DNA from: Butyrivibrio sp. AE2015 | Lineage (GTDB): Bacteria; Bacillota; Clostridia; Lachnospirales; Lachnospiraceae | Reading direction: 5' to 3' | DNA length: 64,000 nucleotides | Assembly: GCF_000420825.1 (NCBI RefSeq) | Contig: NZ_ATVR01000003.1 | Location: 62,001-126,000, forward strand | In this document: piece by piece, positions 1 through 8,340 of the stretch | Numbering within the stretch: the first letter of the stretch is position 1 | Layout: each line of letters opens with the position of its first letter | Made by a program: the position numbers and the translations under genes | Notes under the pieces: generated by a model | The model's database searches: none | Seen by the model: the letters and a program-made list of their open reading frames with translations, nothing else | Told to the model about the DNA's origin: nothing

Positions 1-300
1 GGCTTTGGGGATAGACCATATAAAAGGTGTGGACTTATTTTTTATCCAATATCTCTTCAGAAATCAAAAAGTGTTGCGTCAACTAAAGATGGCATTACAA
101 CTTTTGTCTATCACCCCAATACTATGGATGAAAAAGATTTCGAAAGATTTGAAAAGCTTTTTGATAAGGCCCAGGTTGTTTCCTATTCCGAATATTCAAA
201 GTATAATGTAAGAAGTCGGAGTTTTATTGGAAATATATATGAATATGCACTGGCAAAAGGCAAATATTTAGCCGTTCGTATCAAAAGTTCTATGATGTAA
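1..300 (+). CDS. C-terminal part of an unrecognised protein (5' end outside window)
   Basis: Frame 1 is open from the window edge to a TAA at 298-300, giving 99 codons of a protein whose start lies upstream. The tail is hydrophilic and rich in Lys, Tyr and Ser, with no membrane segment. A stretch reading TFVYHPNTMDEKDFERFEKL is faintly like the end of NodB-fold polysaccharide deacetylase-like proteins, but this is too weak to assign a function. It stands 42 bases before a glycosyltransferase on the same strand, so it is probably another gene of the polysaccharide operon. Confidence 0.6.
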   Translation, partial: GFGDRPYKRCGLIFYPISLQKSKSVASTKDGITTFVYHPNTMDEKDFERFEKLFDKAQVVSYSEYSKYNVRSRSFIGNIYEYALAKGKYLAVRIKSSMM

Positions 301-342
301 AGTGCAGGTGCATTTGAACTTATAGTATCAGGGAGAAATGAT

Positions 343-1788
343 ATGGAAGAAGGATATGGACAGATAAGGGTGCTTCATGTTCTTGGGGGACTTGGAGTAG
401 GCGGCGCAGAATGCCGTATTATTGATTTGTATCGAAACATGGATAGAGACAAGATTCAGTTTGATTTTCTTGTACACTATTCTCCAGAAAAAACAGGTAA
501 AAAGAGTCCGACTTCAGATGAACTCATGGCAGTTCGCGAGCCGGACTATTTTGATTCTAGTGTAAAAAAGCTGGGAGGCAGAATTTTCTGTCTTCCTAAA
601 TTTGTTGGAACAAACCTTGTAGAGTATAAAAAGGCTATAAAGCAGTTTTTTAAAGAACATCCCAATGAATGGAAAGTTGTGCAGGGACATATGACAAGCA
701 CTGCAGCAATCTACCTTCCAATAGCTAAAAAGGCCGGAGTTCCTATTTGTATAGCTCATGCAAGAAGTGCCGGAGTTGACCAGGGTGTAAAAGGTCTTGC
801 CACAAGAGTACTAAGGAAACCTCTCCATAAAGAAGGGATAGCGGACTATAGCTTTGCATGCTCCAGAGAAGCGGGTGTTTCTGTATTCGGACAGGATATG
901 GTTGATGCCGGCAATGTTCGTGTAATACCAAATGCCATTGATATTAAGCGTTTTGCGTATAATGAACAGGTAAGAGAAAATATAAGAGATGAACTGAACG
1001 TTTCCAATGCCCTTGTAATAGGCCATGTAGGAAGCTTTAGATATGCCAAGAACCACGAGTTCTTGTTGGAGGTTTTTGCGCAGCTCTGCAGATTCCTCGA
1101 CAATGATGAAAATAACCAGTACAGCATGCTCCATGGTATGAGAATAAGACTCCTTATGCTTGGAAAAGGCCCTCTTATGGATGAAATGAAGAATAGGGCT
1201 GAGAAGCTCCACATCTATGACAGATGCATATTTGCAGGGAACAAGAGCAATGCCAGTGAGTACTATCAGGCAATGGACTATTTCTGTTTCCCATCCAGAT
1301 ATGAGGGACTTCCCGGAAGTGTTATTGAGGCCCAGGCAGCAGGTCTTCAGTGCCTTGTGTCTGACGCAGTAACACCTGAAGTTAACGTTACTGAACTTGT
1401 TTCCATGATGAGCATAAATTCAGAAGCCAAAGACTGGGCAAGGAAAATCCTCGATGACTTGCTTCTTAGAGAGAATTATCAGAGCGACCCTCTTATGGAG
1501 GAAATCAAACTCAACCAGACTCTTACAGCAATAGCTGGAGAGCGCAGAGAGAGCGTATTTGAGTCCGATGATATGCCTGATCTTGATGCTCTTGATAAGG
1601 GCACTGGCTTTGAAAAGCTCAATGCTCCATCTGAGAAAAAGACAAAGCGCAATAATATAAATGAGTTTTCAATCGGAGACAGAGACAAATCTTCAGATTA
1701 TATTTTGAGTAAGCTTCGTCATGCGGGATTCGATGTGAAGAATCAGGCCAAGATGATGACTTACTTTTACGAGAGAGGACATTTTTAA
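343..1788 (+). CDS. GT4-family glycosyltransferase with charged C-terminal insertion
   Basis: Retaining glycosyltransferase of the GT-B fold, expected to add a sugar from a nucleotide donor to a lipid-linked glycan at the inner face of the membrane. The N-terminus has the LGVGGAE nucleotide-sugar loop (about residues 16-22). The C-terminal Rossmann domain has the E-x7-E type motif YEGLPGSVIEAQ near residues 320-331. A GGGAG site precedes the ATG. At 481 residues it is longer than the usual 360-400: residues from about 370 to 445 are a hydrophilic, charged stretch rich in Asp, Glu and Lys, followed by a short helical tail. The stop and the next start overlap (TAATG), so the two are translationally coupled. 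Donor and acceptor cannot be told from sequence. Confidence 0.88.
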   Translation: MEEGYGQIRVLHVLGGLGVGGAECRIIDLYRNMDRDKIQFDFLVHYSPEKTGKKSPTSDELMAVREPDYFDSSVKKLGGRIFCLPKFVGTNLVEYKKAIKQFFKEHPNEWKVVQGHMTSTAAIYLPIAKKAGVPICIAHARSAGVDQGVKGLATRVLRKPLHKEGIADYSFACSREAGVSVFGQDMVDAGNVRVIPNAIDIKRFAYNEQVRENIRDELNVSNALVIGHVGSFRYAKNHEFLLEVFAQLCRFLDNDENNQYSMLHGMRIRLLMLGKGPLMDEMKNRAEKLHIYDRCIFAGNKSNASEYYQAMDYFCFPSRYEGLPGSVIEAQAAGLQCLVSDAVTPEVNVTELVSMMSINSEAKDWARKILDDLLLRENYQSDPLMEEIKLNQTLTAIAGERRESVFESDDMPDLDALDKGTGFEKLNAPSEKKTKRNNINEFSIGDRDKSSDYILSKLRHAGFDVKNQAKMMTYFYERGHF

Positions 1789-2987
1789 TGCAGGATAAAA
1801 CCAAAAAGAACCTCTTACTTATGGTTCCAATGCTCCATCAGGGCGGATTTGAGAGAGTGTGCGTCACAACTGCCAGACTTATGCAGGACTTTTATAACGT
1901 TCACATTCTTATATTCAGTTCAAAAGACATTAACTTTGACATTACAGGTCTTGATGTGATCGACATTGATGTTCCCGCCAAAAAAGGCAAGATCAATAAA
2001 GTTATAAACGTGTTTAAGCGCGTTCAAAAAGTTAAGAAAATAAAGAAAGACCTTAATATAGATATTTCCTACAGCTTTGGCAGTTCCTCCAACTATGTAA
2101 ATGTTCTTTCAAGAGGAAAAGAAAAAGTGCTCACAGGTCTTCGCTGCCAGACGGATCTTGAAAGTCCAAGGCAGGTTCAGCTCTTTTGCAGCAGATCCGA
2201 TCAGGTCCTGTCTTGCTCAAAAGAGATTGTAAGACAGCTGAAAAGAGATTTTAATTACGACAGAAGCACCTATATATACAATCCTCTCGATACTGAGGAC
2301 ATTCAGAAAAAAGGAAGCGAAACTATTGAAGATTTTCCTTTTGACAGTGATACCAAAGTAATAGCCTGCATGGGAAGAAATGACTACATCAAAGGAATCT
2401 GGCATCTTGTAAAGGCATTTTCGCTTGTTGAGAAAAAACATCCCGAGGCACGCCTTATGGTTCTTGGTGCCGGAAATTGGGATCCCTACAAAGAGATGGC
2501 TGAAAAGCTGGGCATTTCTGGTAAGATATTTCTTCCCGGAAACAGAAAGAATCCGTTTGCATACGTTGCGAAGTCGGATGTCTATGTTTGCAGTTCAAAT
2601 CATGAAGGCTTTCCTAATGCAGTCCTGGAGGCAATGGCCCTCAAAAAGCCACTTATTTCCGCTGATTGTAAGACAGGCCCCCGAGAGATATTACTTGACG
2701 ATGCCCAGTACAACGACCTCATCACACAGATTCCAAGCGGTGACAGCATAAAAGAGCCTATAAACGGCAAATATGGTATACTAGTACCTGATATGGGTGA
2801 AAATGTGGATATGGATATCACTCATGTAACAGAAGAAGAGAAAATGCTTGCAGAAAAGATTTGCATGCTTCTTGATGATAAGAACCTTAGAGATGAATAT
2901 TCTGAGCGAGCTTTCGAGCGAGCTTTGAATTATACACCTGAGAAATACCGTGACAGCATACATGATATATTTAGGTTGTACGAGTAA
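1788..2987 (+). CDS. GT4-family glycosyltransferase
   Basis: A 399-residue GT-B fold transferase. The N-terminal loop HQGGFERV is the counterpart of the usual GGAER signature. The donor-binding domain has EGFPNAVLEAMA near residues 271-282, followed by a TGPREIL segment typical of GT4 enzymes that transfer hexoses or N-acetylhexosamines. The start overlaps the stop of the preceding glycosyltransferase by one base, so both are probably one translation unit acting in consecutive steps. No signal peptide or transmembrane segment is seen, as expected for a peripheral cytoplasmic enzyme. The gene ends just before a hairpin that may stop transcription. Confidence 0.9.
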   Translation: MQDKTKKNLLLMVPMLHQGGFERVCVTTARLMQDFYNVHILIFSSKDINFDITGLDVIDIDVPAKKGKINKVINVFKRVQKVKKIKKDLNIDISYSFGSSSNYVNVLSRGKEKVLTGLRCQTDLESPRQVQLFCSRSDQVLSCSKEIVRQLKRDFNYDRSTYIYNPLDTEDIQKKGSETIEDFPFDSDTKVIACMGRNDYIKGIWHLVKAFSLVEKKHPEARLMVLGAGNWDPYKEMAEKLGISGKIFLPGNRKNPFAYVAKSDVYVCSSNHEGFPNAVLEAMALKKPLISADCKTGPREILLDDAQYNDLITQIPSGDSIKEPINGKYGILVPDMGENVDMDITHVTEEEKMLAEKICMLLDDKNLRDEYSERAFERALNYTPEKYRDSIHDIFRLYE

Positions 2988-3050
2988 TGTACCATTCCGC
3001 CCACACCTATAGTACTCCTCCAGCAATTTGCTGAGGCTGGTACATTTTTG
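2986..3050 (+). terminator. Stem-loop after GT4 gene, possible terminator
   Basis: The nine bases AATGTACCA (2986-2994, overlapping the stop codon) are exactly complementary to TGGTACATT (3038-3046). Inside lies a second stem around CAGCAATTTGCTG (3021-3033), and a short run of T follows at 3045-3049. The shape fits a terminator or a processed 3' end, but the loop between the outer arms is long (43 bases), so folding as one unit is uncertain. Confidence 0.45.
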
Positions 3051-3065
3051 GAAGGAACGTAGATT

Positions 3066-3247
3066 CAACTTGGGAGATATATGGTGGTGGAGTGTGAGTG
3101 CGAGTATGTCCTTTTGCGAGCCTTGAAAAACGCCGGTACTTAGGTGGCGTTTTTTGACACCTTAGTACCGCTGCGTTTTTCACGGAGCGAAAGCGTCCGC
3201 AAAAACATACTCACACGAACACGATAACCCCATATATTCCAAAGTTG
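3066..3247. repeat. Large imperfect palindrome (about 180 bp) in intergenic space
   Basis: The two halves of this stretch are imperfect reverse complements. Outer arms are 3066-3084 and 3230-3247. A middle arm, GTGTGAGT at 3092-3099, pairs with ACTCACAC at 3209-3216. The inner arm GAAAAACGC at 3125-3133 pairs with 3173-3181, and the innermost 3135-3146 pairs with 3158-3169 with one mismatch, leaving an 11-base loop at 3147-3157. No open reading frame of note lies inside. It could be a long RNA hairpin, a MITE-like non-autonomous element, or a regulatory leader of the formyltransferase gene, whose ribosome site AAAGGAG (3262-3268) lies just downstream. Confidence 0.75.
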
Positions 3248-3278
3248 TGCTAAAACCCACGAAAGGAGCCACAAACAA

Positions 3279-4214
3279 ATGCACTACAAAGTTGTGGTTT
3301 TTGGCGTAAAAGATACGTCGGAAAATATTATAGATTTTATACAGAAAGAGCTTTGCCCTGTTGACCTTGTCATCACCATCGCACCTAAGGTTACAGAGAA
3401 AAACCAGGTTTCCGGTTTTAAGGGCCTTAGTTTTTTAACTGATAAATACGGAATCCCTGTTTTTGAAGCAGACAGCTACTTCTTAAACGATGACAAGACA
3501 AATAAATTCATTTCTGAAAATACCTTCGATCTCGGAATCGTTATGGGTTGGCAGAGACTTATCCCCAAGGAAGTCCTTGATGTATTCAAAGCCGGAATCT
3601 ACGGATTCCACGGCAACTGTGGATATCTTCCTTTTGGAAGAGGCAGAAGTCCTCTCAACTGGTCAATGATACTTGGAGATACAAGATTTAACTTAAATCT
3701 CTTTAGATATGATGAGCATGCAGATTCACCTAATGTTTTTGCTACAGAGATGTTCCAGATAAATGAACACGATGACATCAGAACAGCTCAGTACAAGAAC
3801 ATGATATGCTCCAAGAACCTTATAAGAAAACTTGTTAAGACCTACATGGAAAAAGGAACCATTGAGATCCGCACAGATTCCAAGGACTTTGATTCATGGT
3901 ACAATAAGCGTACAGCGGCAGATGGAAAGATTGATTTCCATGAGAGGACCAGAAACATCTACAACCTTATCCGCGGCGTGGCAGCTCCTTTCCCGGGTGC
4001 ATTCTGCTATGCGGATACAGAGGATGACGACCACAAAGTTACGGTGTGGGAGGCACATCCTTTTGATGAGATGATTGATTTCTCGGCCTTTGCTCCCGGA
4101 GAGATTGTTGATATGTTTGATGGAAAGCCAATCGTAAGGACTGTTGACGGTTCCATTAGAATAGATAGATTTGATAGTAAAGTGGAGTTATCCACAGGAA
4201 TGGTACTTAAGTAA
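3279..4214 (+). CDS. Formyltransferase-family protein (sugar N-formyltransferase-like)
   Basis: The 311-residue product has the formyl_trans_N fold of methionyl-tRNA and sugar N-formyltransferases, which use N10-formyl-tetrahydrofolate. The signature is HGNCGYLPFGRGRSPLNW (from about residue 114), matching the family pattern H-x-SLLP-x-x-RG-x-x-P. An Asp about 36 residues after the His (DEHADSP) may be the usual acid. The residue two before the His is Gly, where the classical catalytic triad has Asn. The C-terminal part resembles the second domain of this family (WYNKRTAADGKIDF). Its place among glycosyltransferases argues for formylation of an amino sugar of the surface glycan rather than initiator tRNA. 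The start is ATG with AAAGGAG ten bases upstream. Confidence 0.8.
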   Translation: MHYKVVVFGVKDTSENIIDFIQKELCPVDLVITIAPKVTEKNQVSGFKGLSFLTDKYGIPVFEADSYFLNDDKTNKFISENTFDLGIVMGWQRLIPKEVLDVFKAGIYGFHGNCGYLPFGRGRSPLNWSMILGDTRFNLNLFRYDEHADSPNVFATEMFQINEHDDIRTAQYKNMICSKNLIRKLVKTYMEKGTIEIRTDSKDFDSWYNKRTAADGKIDFHERTRNIYNLIRGVAAPFPGAFCYADTEDDDHKVTVWEAHPFDEMIDFSAFAPGEIVDMFDGKPIVRTVDGSIRIDRFDSKVELSTGMVLK

Positions 4215-4215
4215 T

Positions 4216-5325
4216 ATGAAGACAATTGCATTTCATTTAAACTGCCTCGTTCAGGGAGGCGCAGAGAGAGTAGTTTCCAACCTTGCCAATCAGTTTGCCA
4301 AGGAGGGCTACAAGGTTTACGTTGCGACAGAATGGGTAGACGAAAATGAATTTGCTCTCGATGAGAGAGTTACCCGTGTTCACGTTGGACTTCGTGAGGG
4401 CGATGAAAAGAAAAACCGTATAACAAAGTTCTTTTTACGAATTAAATACTTAAAAGAGTTCGTTAAAAAATATCATCCGGATGTGCTTATTGCCTTTGCC
4501 CAGAGAGCCAATTACAGAGCCCTCATGGCAGCAGGAAACAGCGATGTTCCGGTAGTTATATCCATAAGAACAGACCCGGTTGGACACTACGATGCATTTT
4601 CTGATAAAGTGCAGATAAAATGGCTCTTCCCCAAGGCAGCGGGATGCGTATTCCAGACTACAGGCCAGAAGGAGTTCTTTAAACCATACCTACAGGACAA
4701 TTCAAGGATCATCTTAAATCCTGTTAATCCTAAGTACTTTGGCCTGACAGCACCTGCAGAGAGAGAAAAGGCTGTTGTTCATCACGCAAGACTTGTGGAC
4801 TTCAAAAATCAGCCAATGCTTTGCAGAGCCTTTATCAAGGTTCATGAAAAGCACCCGGATTATGTACTTAAGATCTATGGTCCGGATTCTTTTGACGGAA
4901 CAAAAGAGATACTGGATAAGATAATTGCTGATAATCATGCGGAAGATTACATCCTTCTTATGGGAGGCAGCGATGAACTGGAAAAAGAGATTCCAAAGGG
5001 TGCAGTCTACGCCTTCTCCTCAGACTGGGAAGGCATGCCAAACTCTCTTTTGGAAGCTATGGCAATGGGAATGCCTATTGTTGCTACGGACTGCCCATGC
5101 GGCGGACCAAGGACTGTTATGACAGATGGCAAGAACGGACTACTTGTTCCCATAAAAGATGAGGACAAGATGGCAGAGGGCATCTGCAAGCTCATCGAGG
5201 ACAGAGAGCTTGCTGAGCGCCTTGGAAAAGAAGCTGCAAAGATAGAGGAAATAGCAAACGCTGATGCAGTATTTGTTCAGTGGAGAGATTATCTTGACGA
5301 AGTGATCGCCAGATCAAAGAGATAA
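4216..5325 (+). CDS. GT4-family glycosyltransferase
   Basis: A 369-residue GT-B glycosyltransferase. The chosen ATG lies one base after the formyltransferase stop and gives an N-terminus MKTIAFHLNCLVQGGAERV, which begins directly with the first Rossmann strand. An in-frame ATG at 4171 would only add residues that overlap the previous gene. The C-terminal domain carries EGMPNSLLEAMAMGMP near residues 270-285 and CPCGGPR shortly after, the donor-binding end of GT4 enzymes. The same EGMPNS and CGGPR blocks recur in the gene at 8811, so the two are paralogues. The tight spacing points to coupling with the formyltransferase, so this enzyme may transfer or extend a formylated amino sugar. Confidence 0.9.
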   Translation: MKTIAFHLNCLVQGGAERVVSNLANQFAKEGYKVYVATEWVDENEFALDERVTRVHVGLREGDEKKNRITKFFLRIKYLKEFVKKYHPDVLIAFAQRANYRALMAAGNSDVPVVISIRTDPVGHYDAFSDKVQIKWLFPKAAGCVFQTTGQKEFFKPYLQDNSRIILNPVNPKYFGLTAPAEREKAVVHHARLVDFKNQPMLCRAFIKVHEKHPDYVLKIYGPDSFDGTKEILDKIIADNHAEDYILLMGGSDELEKEIPKGAVYAFSSDWEGMPNSLLEAMAMGMPIVATDCPCGGPRTVMTDGKNGLLVPIKDEDKMAEGICKLIEDRELAERLGKEAAKIEEIANADAVFVQWRDYLDEVIARSKR

Positions 5326-5340
5326 TGATAAGGAGCAAAA

Positions 5341-6096
5341 ATGTTTTCATTTGAAGATTACAGAGAAATACTTAGAGCAATAAAAGAGACAGGTCTTTAC
5401 GCTACATACGAGGAAGCTCTTGAAAGAGACTCATGGATCATCATGAGACACGACGTTGAGTATTCAGTAGAAAGAGCGTATGCCTTGTCAAAGGTTGAGG
5501 AGAGCATGGATTTCAGGTCTACATTCTTTTTCCAGTGGACCAACAATTCCTACAACATCCTTTCAAGGAAAAACAGGGATATCCTCACAGATATGCATGA
5601 AAGAGGACAGACAATAGGTCTTCATTTTGCCTTAAACGGAATGACAGATATGAAGCTCATAAGAGAGCGTATCAGACAGGAGATCGATATGCTCAGCAAC
5701 ATGCTTGGATTCGAGATCAATTCTTTCTCAATCCACAGACCATCACCTGATGTACTTGCAGAGAACATCAAAATCCCAGGCATTATCAATGCTTATCAGG
5801 ACAACTTCTTTTCTTTTGACCCTAAGGCTACACCTGAGTCAAAGCTTGAAGTAAAGTACATGTCAGATGCAAACCACATCTGGAGATATGGCTACCCTGA
5901 TGCGGAGACAATTGGCAAACACCAGAAGATTCAGATCCTGACACATCCATTTGCATGGACCAAAAAAGGATATGATAACCTTGAAAATTACAGGGCACTC
6001 ATCAATGAGAAATATGTAGAACTTCTTGATTCGATCGACAATGAGTGCAAGGACTTCGGGCCACTTAGGGATAACTTCGAGAAATTGCCACTTTGA
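5341..6096 (+). CDS. Polysaccharide deacetylase-like (NodB-fold) protein
   Basis: A 251-residue cytoplasmic protein with features of the NodB-homology barrel. The metal-binding Asp lies in RHDVEYS (residues 37-43), a variant of the usual TFDD motif seen in a divergent group annotated near polysaccharide genes. Later His residues in GLHFALNG, SIHRPSPDVL and THPFAW fit the other metal and catalytic positions. There is no signal peptide, so it probably acts on an intracellular intermediate. The start has AAGGAG 8 bases upstream. It could remove an acetyl group from an N-acetyl sugar to make the amine that the nearby formyltransferase would modify, but this pairing is inference. Confidence 0.72.
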   Translation: MFSFEDYREILRAIKETGLYATYEEALERDSWIIMRHDVEYSVERAYALSKVEESMDFRSTFFFQWTNNSYNILSRKNRDILTDMHERGQTIGLHFALNGMTDMKLIRERIRQEIDMLSNMLGFEINSFSIHRPSPDVLAENIKIPGIINAYQDNFFSFDPKATPESKLEVKYMSDANHIWRYGYPDAETIGKHQKIQILTHPFAWTKKGYDNLENYRALINEKYVELLDSIDNECKDFGPLRDNFEKLPL

Positions 6097-6150
6097 TGCT
6101 TTTAGTTAGTAGTAAATATTACACATTACATTAAGGAAACAACATAGAGA

Positions 6151-8055
6151 ATGTGCGGAATTTGCGGATATATTTCCAAAAACAGAATAAGTGAAGATAA
6201 TCTCAGAATCATGAACGATACCATGATCCATAGAGGTCCTGATGACAACGGAGTTGCTATTTACGAGGATAAGGACGGCTATTCAGTGGGGCTTGCCCAG
6301 AGAAGACTTTCAATTCTTGATCTGTCGCCACTTGGACATCAGCCCATGCATTCGGTCAATGGCAGAATAACAATTGTTTTTAATGGCGAGATCTACAATT
6401 TCCTTGAGCTCAAAGAGGAGTTGTCAGACTATCCATATAAGTCACACTGCGACACAGAGGTTATCATTGCAGCTTACCTTAAATGGGGCATAGATATGGT
6501 TGACCACATTCATGGTATGTTTGCAATCGCCATTTATGACAGAGAAACTTCTGATGTTTACCTTATAAGAGACAGGATTGGTAAAAAACCTCTCTTTTAC
6601 TGGATAGATGGTGAGAATCTTGTGTTTGGCTCAGAGCTTAAGCCTATTATGAAATGCCCGGGATTTAAGCCTGAAGTAAGAAAAGATGTTATTTCAAGGT
6701 TTCTTTATCAGCAGTATATTCTGGCCCCTGACACTATTTTTGAGAATGTCTATAAGCTTGAAGCCGGTGGAGTCCTGAAGTTCCACAAGGGTCAAGTGAC
6801 AAAGTGGAAATACTGGGACATCAAAAAGGTTTATGCTGAAAAGTCTAAGGATCAGATAGAGAGCTACGAAGAAGCTAAAGCGGGTCTTAAAGAGAGACTT
6901 AAAAAGGCAGTTGCTGACAGAATGATCGCGGATGTTCCTCTTGGAACTTTCCTTTCTGGTGGATATGATTCATCCCTTGTAACAGCCATGGCCCAGGAAT
7001 TTTCTGATAAGCCTGTCAAGACTTTCTGTATCGGCTTTGATGTGCCAAGTTACAATGAAGCTGAATATGCAAAAGAGGTTGCCAAGCACCTTGGTTGTGA
7101 TCACACAGAGCTCTATATTTCTGAAAAAGAGATGTTTGACCTTGTAAGCAGCATTCCTCAGTACTATGATGAGCCTTTTGCAGACAATTCACAGATCCCT
7201 TCAATGCTGGTAAGTAAGCTTGCCAAAAAAGACGTTACAGTTGCTCTTTCAGGCGATGGCGGCGATGAGTTTTTCTGTGGGTACAATATATATGACAACG
7301 TAAGACAGGCACAGAAGCTTGAAATTCCTGGAGCAATAGTTAATGCCATTGGACAGATTCCTTTGGGAAATGGAAAGCTTATAGACAAGATGCCTTTCAG
7401 GGTAAGAGTTGTTGCTGCAAACAGGAATCCTGAGACAAAGACACAACTTGTTTCAGGAAGCTATGTGAAGGCTGCTCACGCTTTTATAAGCGGAGTAGAG
7501 AGTTTTGACAGGGATGTAAGAGGTCAGCAACCGGTTCTTTTCCCATTTGAGTCATCATATGGGGTAAAAGATTTCCAGATAAGGCGAATGCTCCTTGATA
7601 TGGATACCTATCTTCCCGATGATATTCTGGTTAAGATGGACAGAGCATCCATGAAGTATTCACTTGAGAACAGATGCCCTATCATGGACACTGAGGTAAT
7701 GGAGTATTCCTTCAGAATTCCTCAGAAGTTCAAATATATGGACGGCGACAAGAAGCATATCCTTAAGGATATAGCTTATGACTATATACCAAAAGAGCTG
7801 CTTAATCGTCCTAAGACAGGCTTTGGCGTGCCTATGGATCAGTGGCTCAGAGGTCCGTTAAAAGACCAGCTCATGGACTTTAGCTCCACTTCATTTTTGG
7901 AGAAACAGGGAATTTTCGACAGTGCGTATGTTTCCAAATTTATCAATAACTACATTGTAAACGGAGACGCAGGTCCTGCTACAGGAGCCAACTTTAGTAA
8001 GATTTCCTGGTCATTCTTTATTTTCCAGCAGTGGTATAACTACTACGTTGGGTAA
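6151..8055 (+). CDS. asnB: Asparagine synthase (glutamine-hydrolysing) family protein, copy 1
   Basis: Class II glutamine amidotransferase fused to a synthetase domain, 634 residues, the usual AsnB length. Cys2 (MCGICGYIS) is the glutaminase nucleophile. The PP-loop SGGYDSS lies near residues 269-275, after MIADVPLGTF. ALSGDGGDEFF further on is the second synthetase signature. AsnB-type enzymes activate a carboxylate as an acyl-adenylate and amidate it with ammonia from glutamine. In polysaccharide loci such proteins often amidate uronic acids or carboxylated substituents rather than aspartate. The neighbouring acyl carrier protein and a second AsnB at 11854 support such a tailoring role here. 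Confidence 0.9.
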   Translation: MCGICGYISKNRISEDNLRIMNDTMIHRGPDDNGVAIYEDKDGYSVGLAQRRLSILDLSPLGHQPMHSVNGRITIVFNGEIYNFLELKEELSDYPYKSHCDTEVIIAAYLKWGIDMVDHIHGMFAIAIYDRETSDVYLIRDRIGKKPLFYWIDGENLVFGSELKPIMKCPGFKPEVRKDVISRFLYQQYILAPDTIFENVYKLEAGGVLKFHKGQVTKWKYWDIKKVYAEKSKDQIESYEEAKAGLKERLKKAVADRMIADVPLGTFLSGGYDSSLVTAMAQEFSDKPVKTFCIGFDVPSYNEAEYAKEVAKHLGCDHTELYISEKEMFDLVSSIPQYYDEPFADNSQIPSMLVSKLAKKDVTVALSGDGGDEFFCGYNIYDNVRQAQKLEIPGAIVNAIGQIPLGNGKLIDKMPFRVRVVAANRNPETKTQLVSGSYVKAAHAFISGVESFDRDVRGQQPVLFPFESSYGVKDFQIRRMLLDMDTYLPDDILVKMDRASMKYSLENRCPIMDTEVMEYSFRIPQKFKYMDGDKKHILKDIAYDYIPKELLNRPKTGFGVPMDQWLRGPLKDQLMDFSSTSFLEKQGIFDSAYVSKFINNYIVNGDAGPATGANFSKISWSFFIFQQWYNYYVG

Positions 8056-8079
8056 TCACATTTTAGAAAGAGGTTAATT

Positions 8080-8322
8080 ATGACAAGAGAAGAAGTTTTT
8101 GAGAAAATGAACGAAGTTTTCAGAGACGTTTTTGAAGATGACGATATCACAGTAACAGATGAGACAACAGCAGACGACATTGATGATTGGGATTCACTTG
8201 AGCACATCAATCTTATGAATGCTATTGAGCAGGAATTCGACATCAAGTTTACAATGGGTGAGATCGTTGGAATGAAGAACGTTGGCGCAATGGCTGACCT
8301 TATCCTTGCAAAGCTTGGCTGA
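8080..8322 (+). CDS. Acyl carrier protein
   Basis: An 80-residue acidic protein with the helix pattern of acyl and peptidyl carrier proteins. The phosphopantetheine attachment serine is Ser39 in WDSLEHINL, the counterpart of the classic DSL motif. It begins 24 bases after an asnB-type gene with AAAGAGG as ribosome site, and is followed by a VOC protein. No fatty-acid synthesis gene is nearby, so this is a dedicated carrier. The FkbH-like gene at 10048 is of a type that loads glyceryl from 1,3-bisphosphoglycerate onto a carrier protein, so this is its likely partner. An acyl group held here could then be used by the MBOAT enzyme at 13780. Confidence 0.9.
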   Translation: MTREEVFEKMNEVFRDVFEDDDITVTDETTADDIDDWDSLEHINLMNAIEQEFDIKFTMGEIVGMKNVGAMADLILAKLG

Positions 8323-8340
8323 TGATTATTTGAGGTAAAA

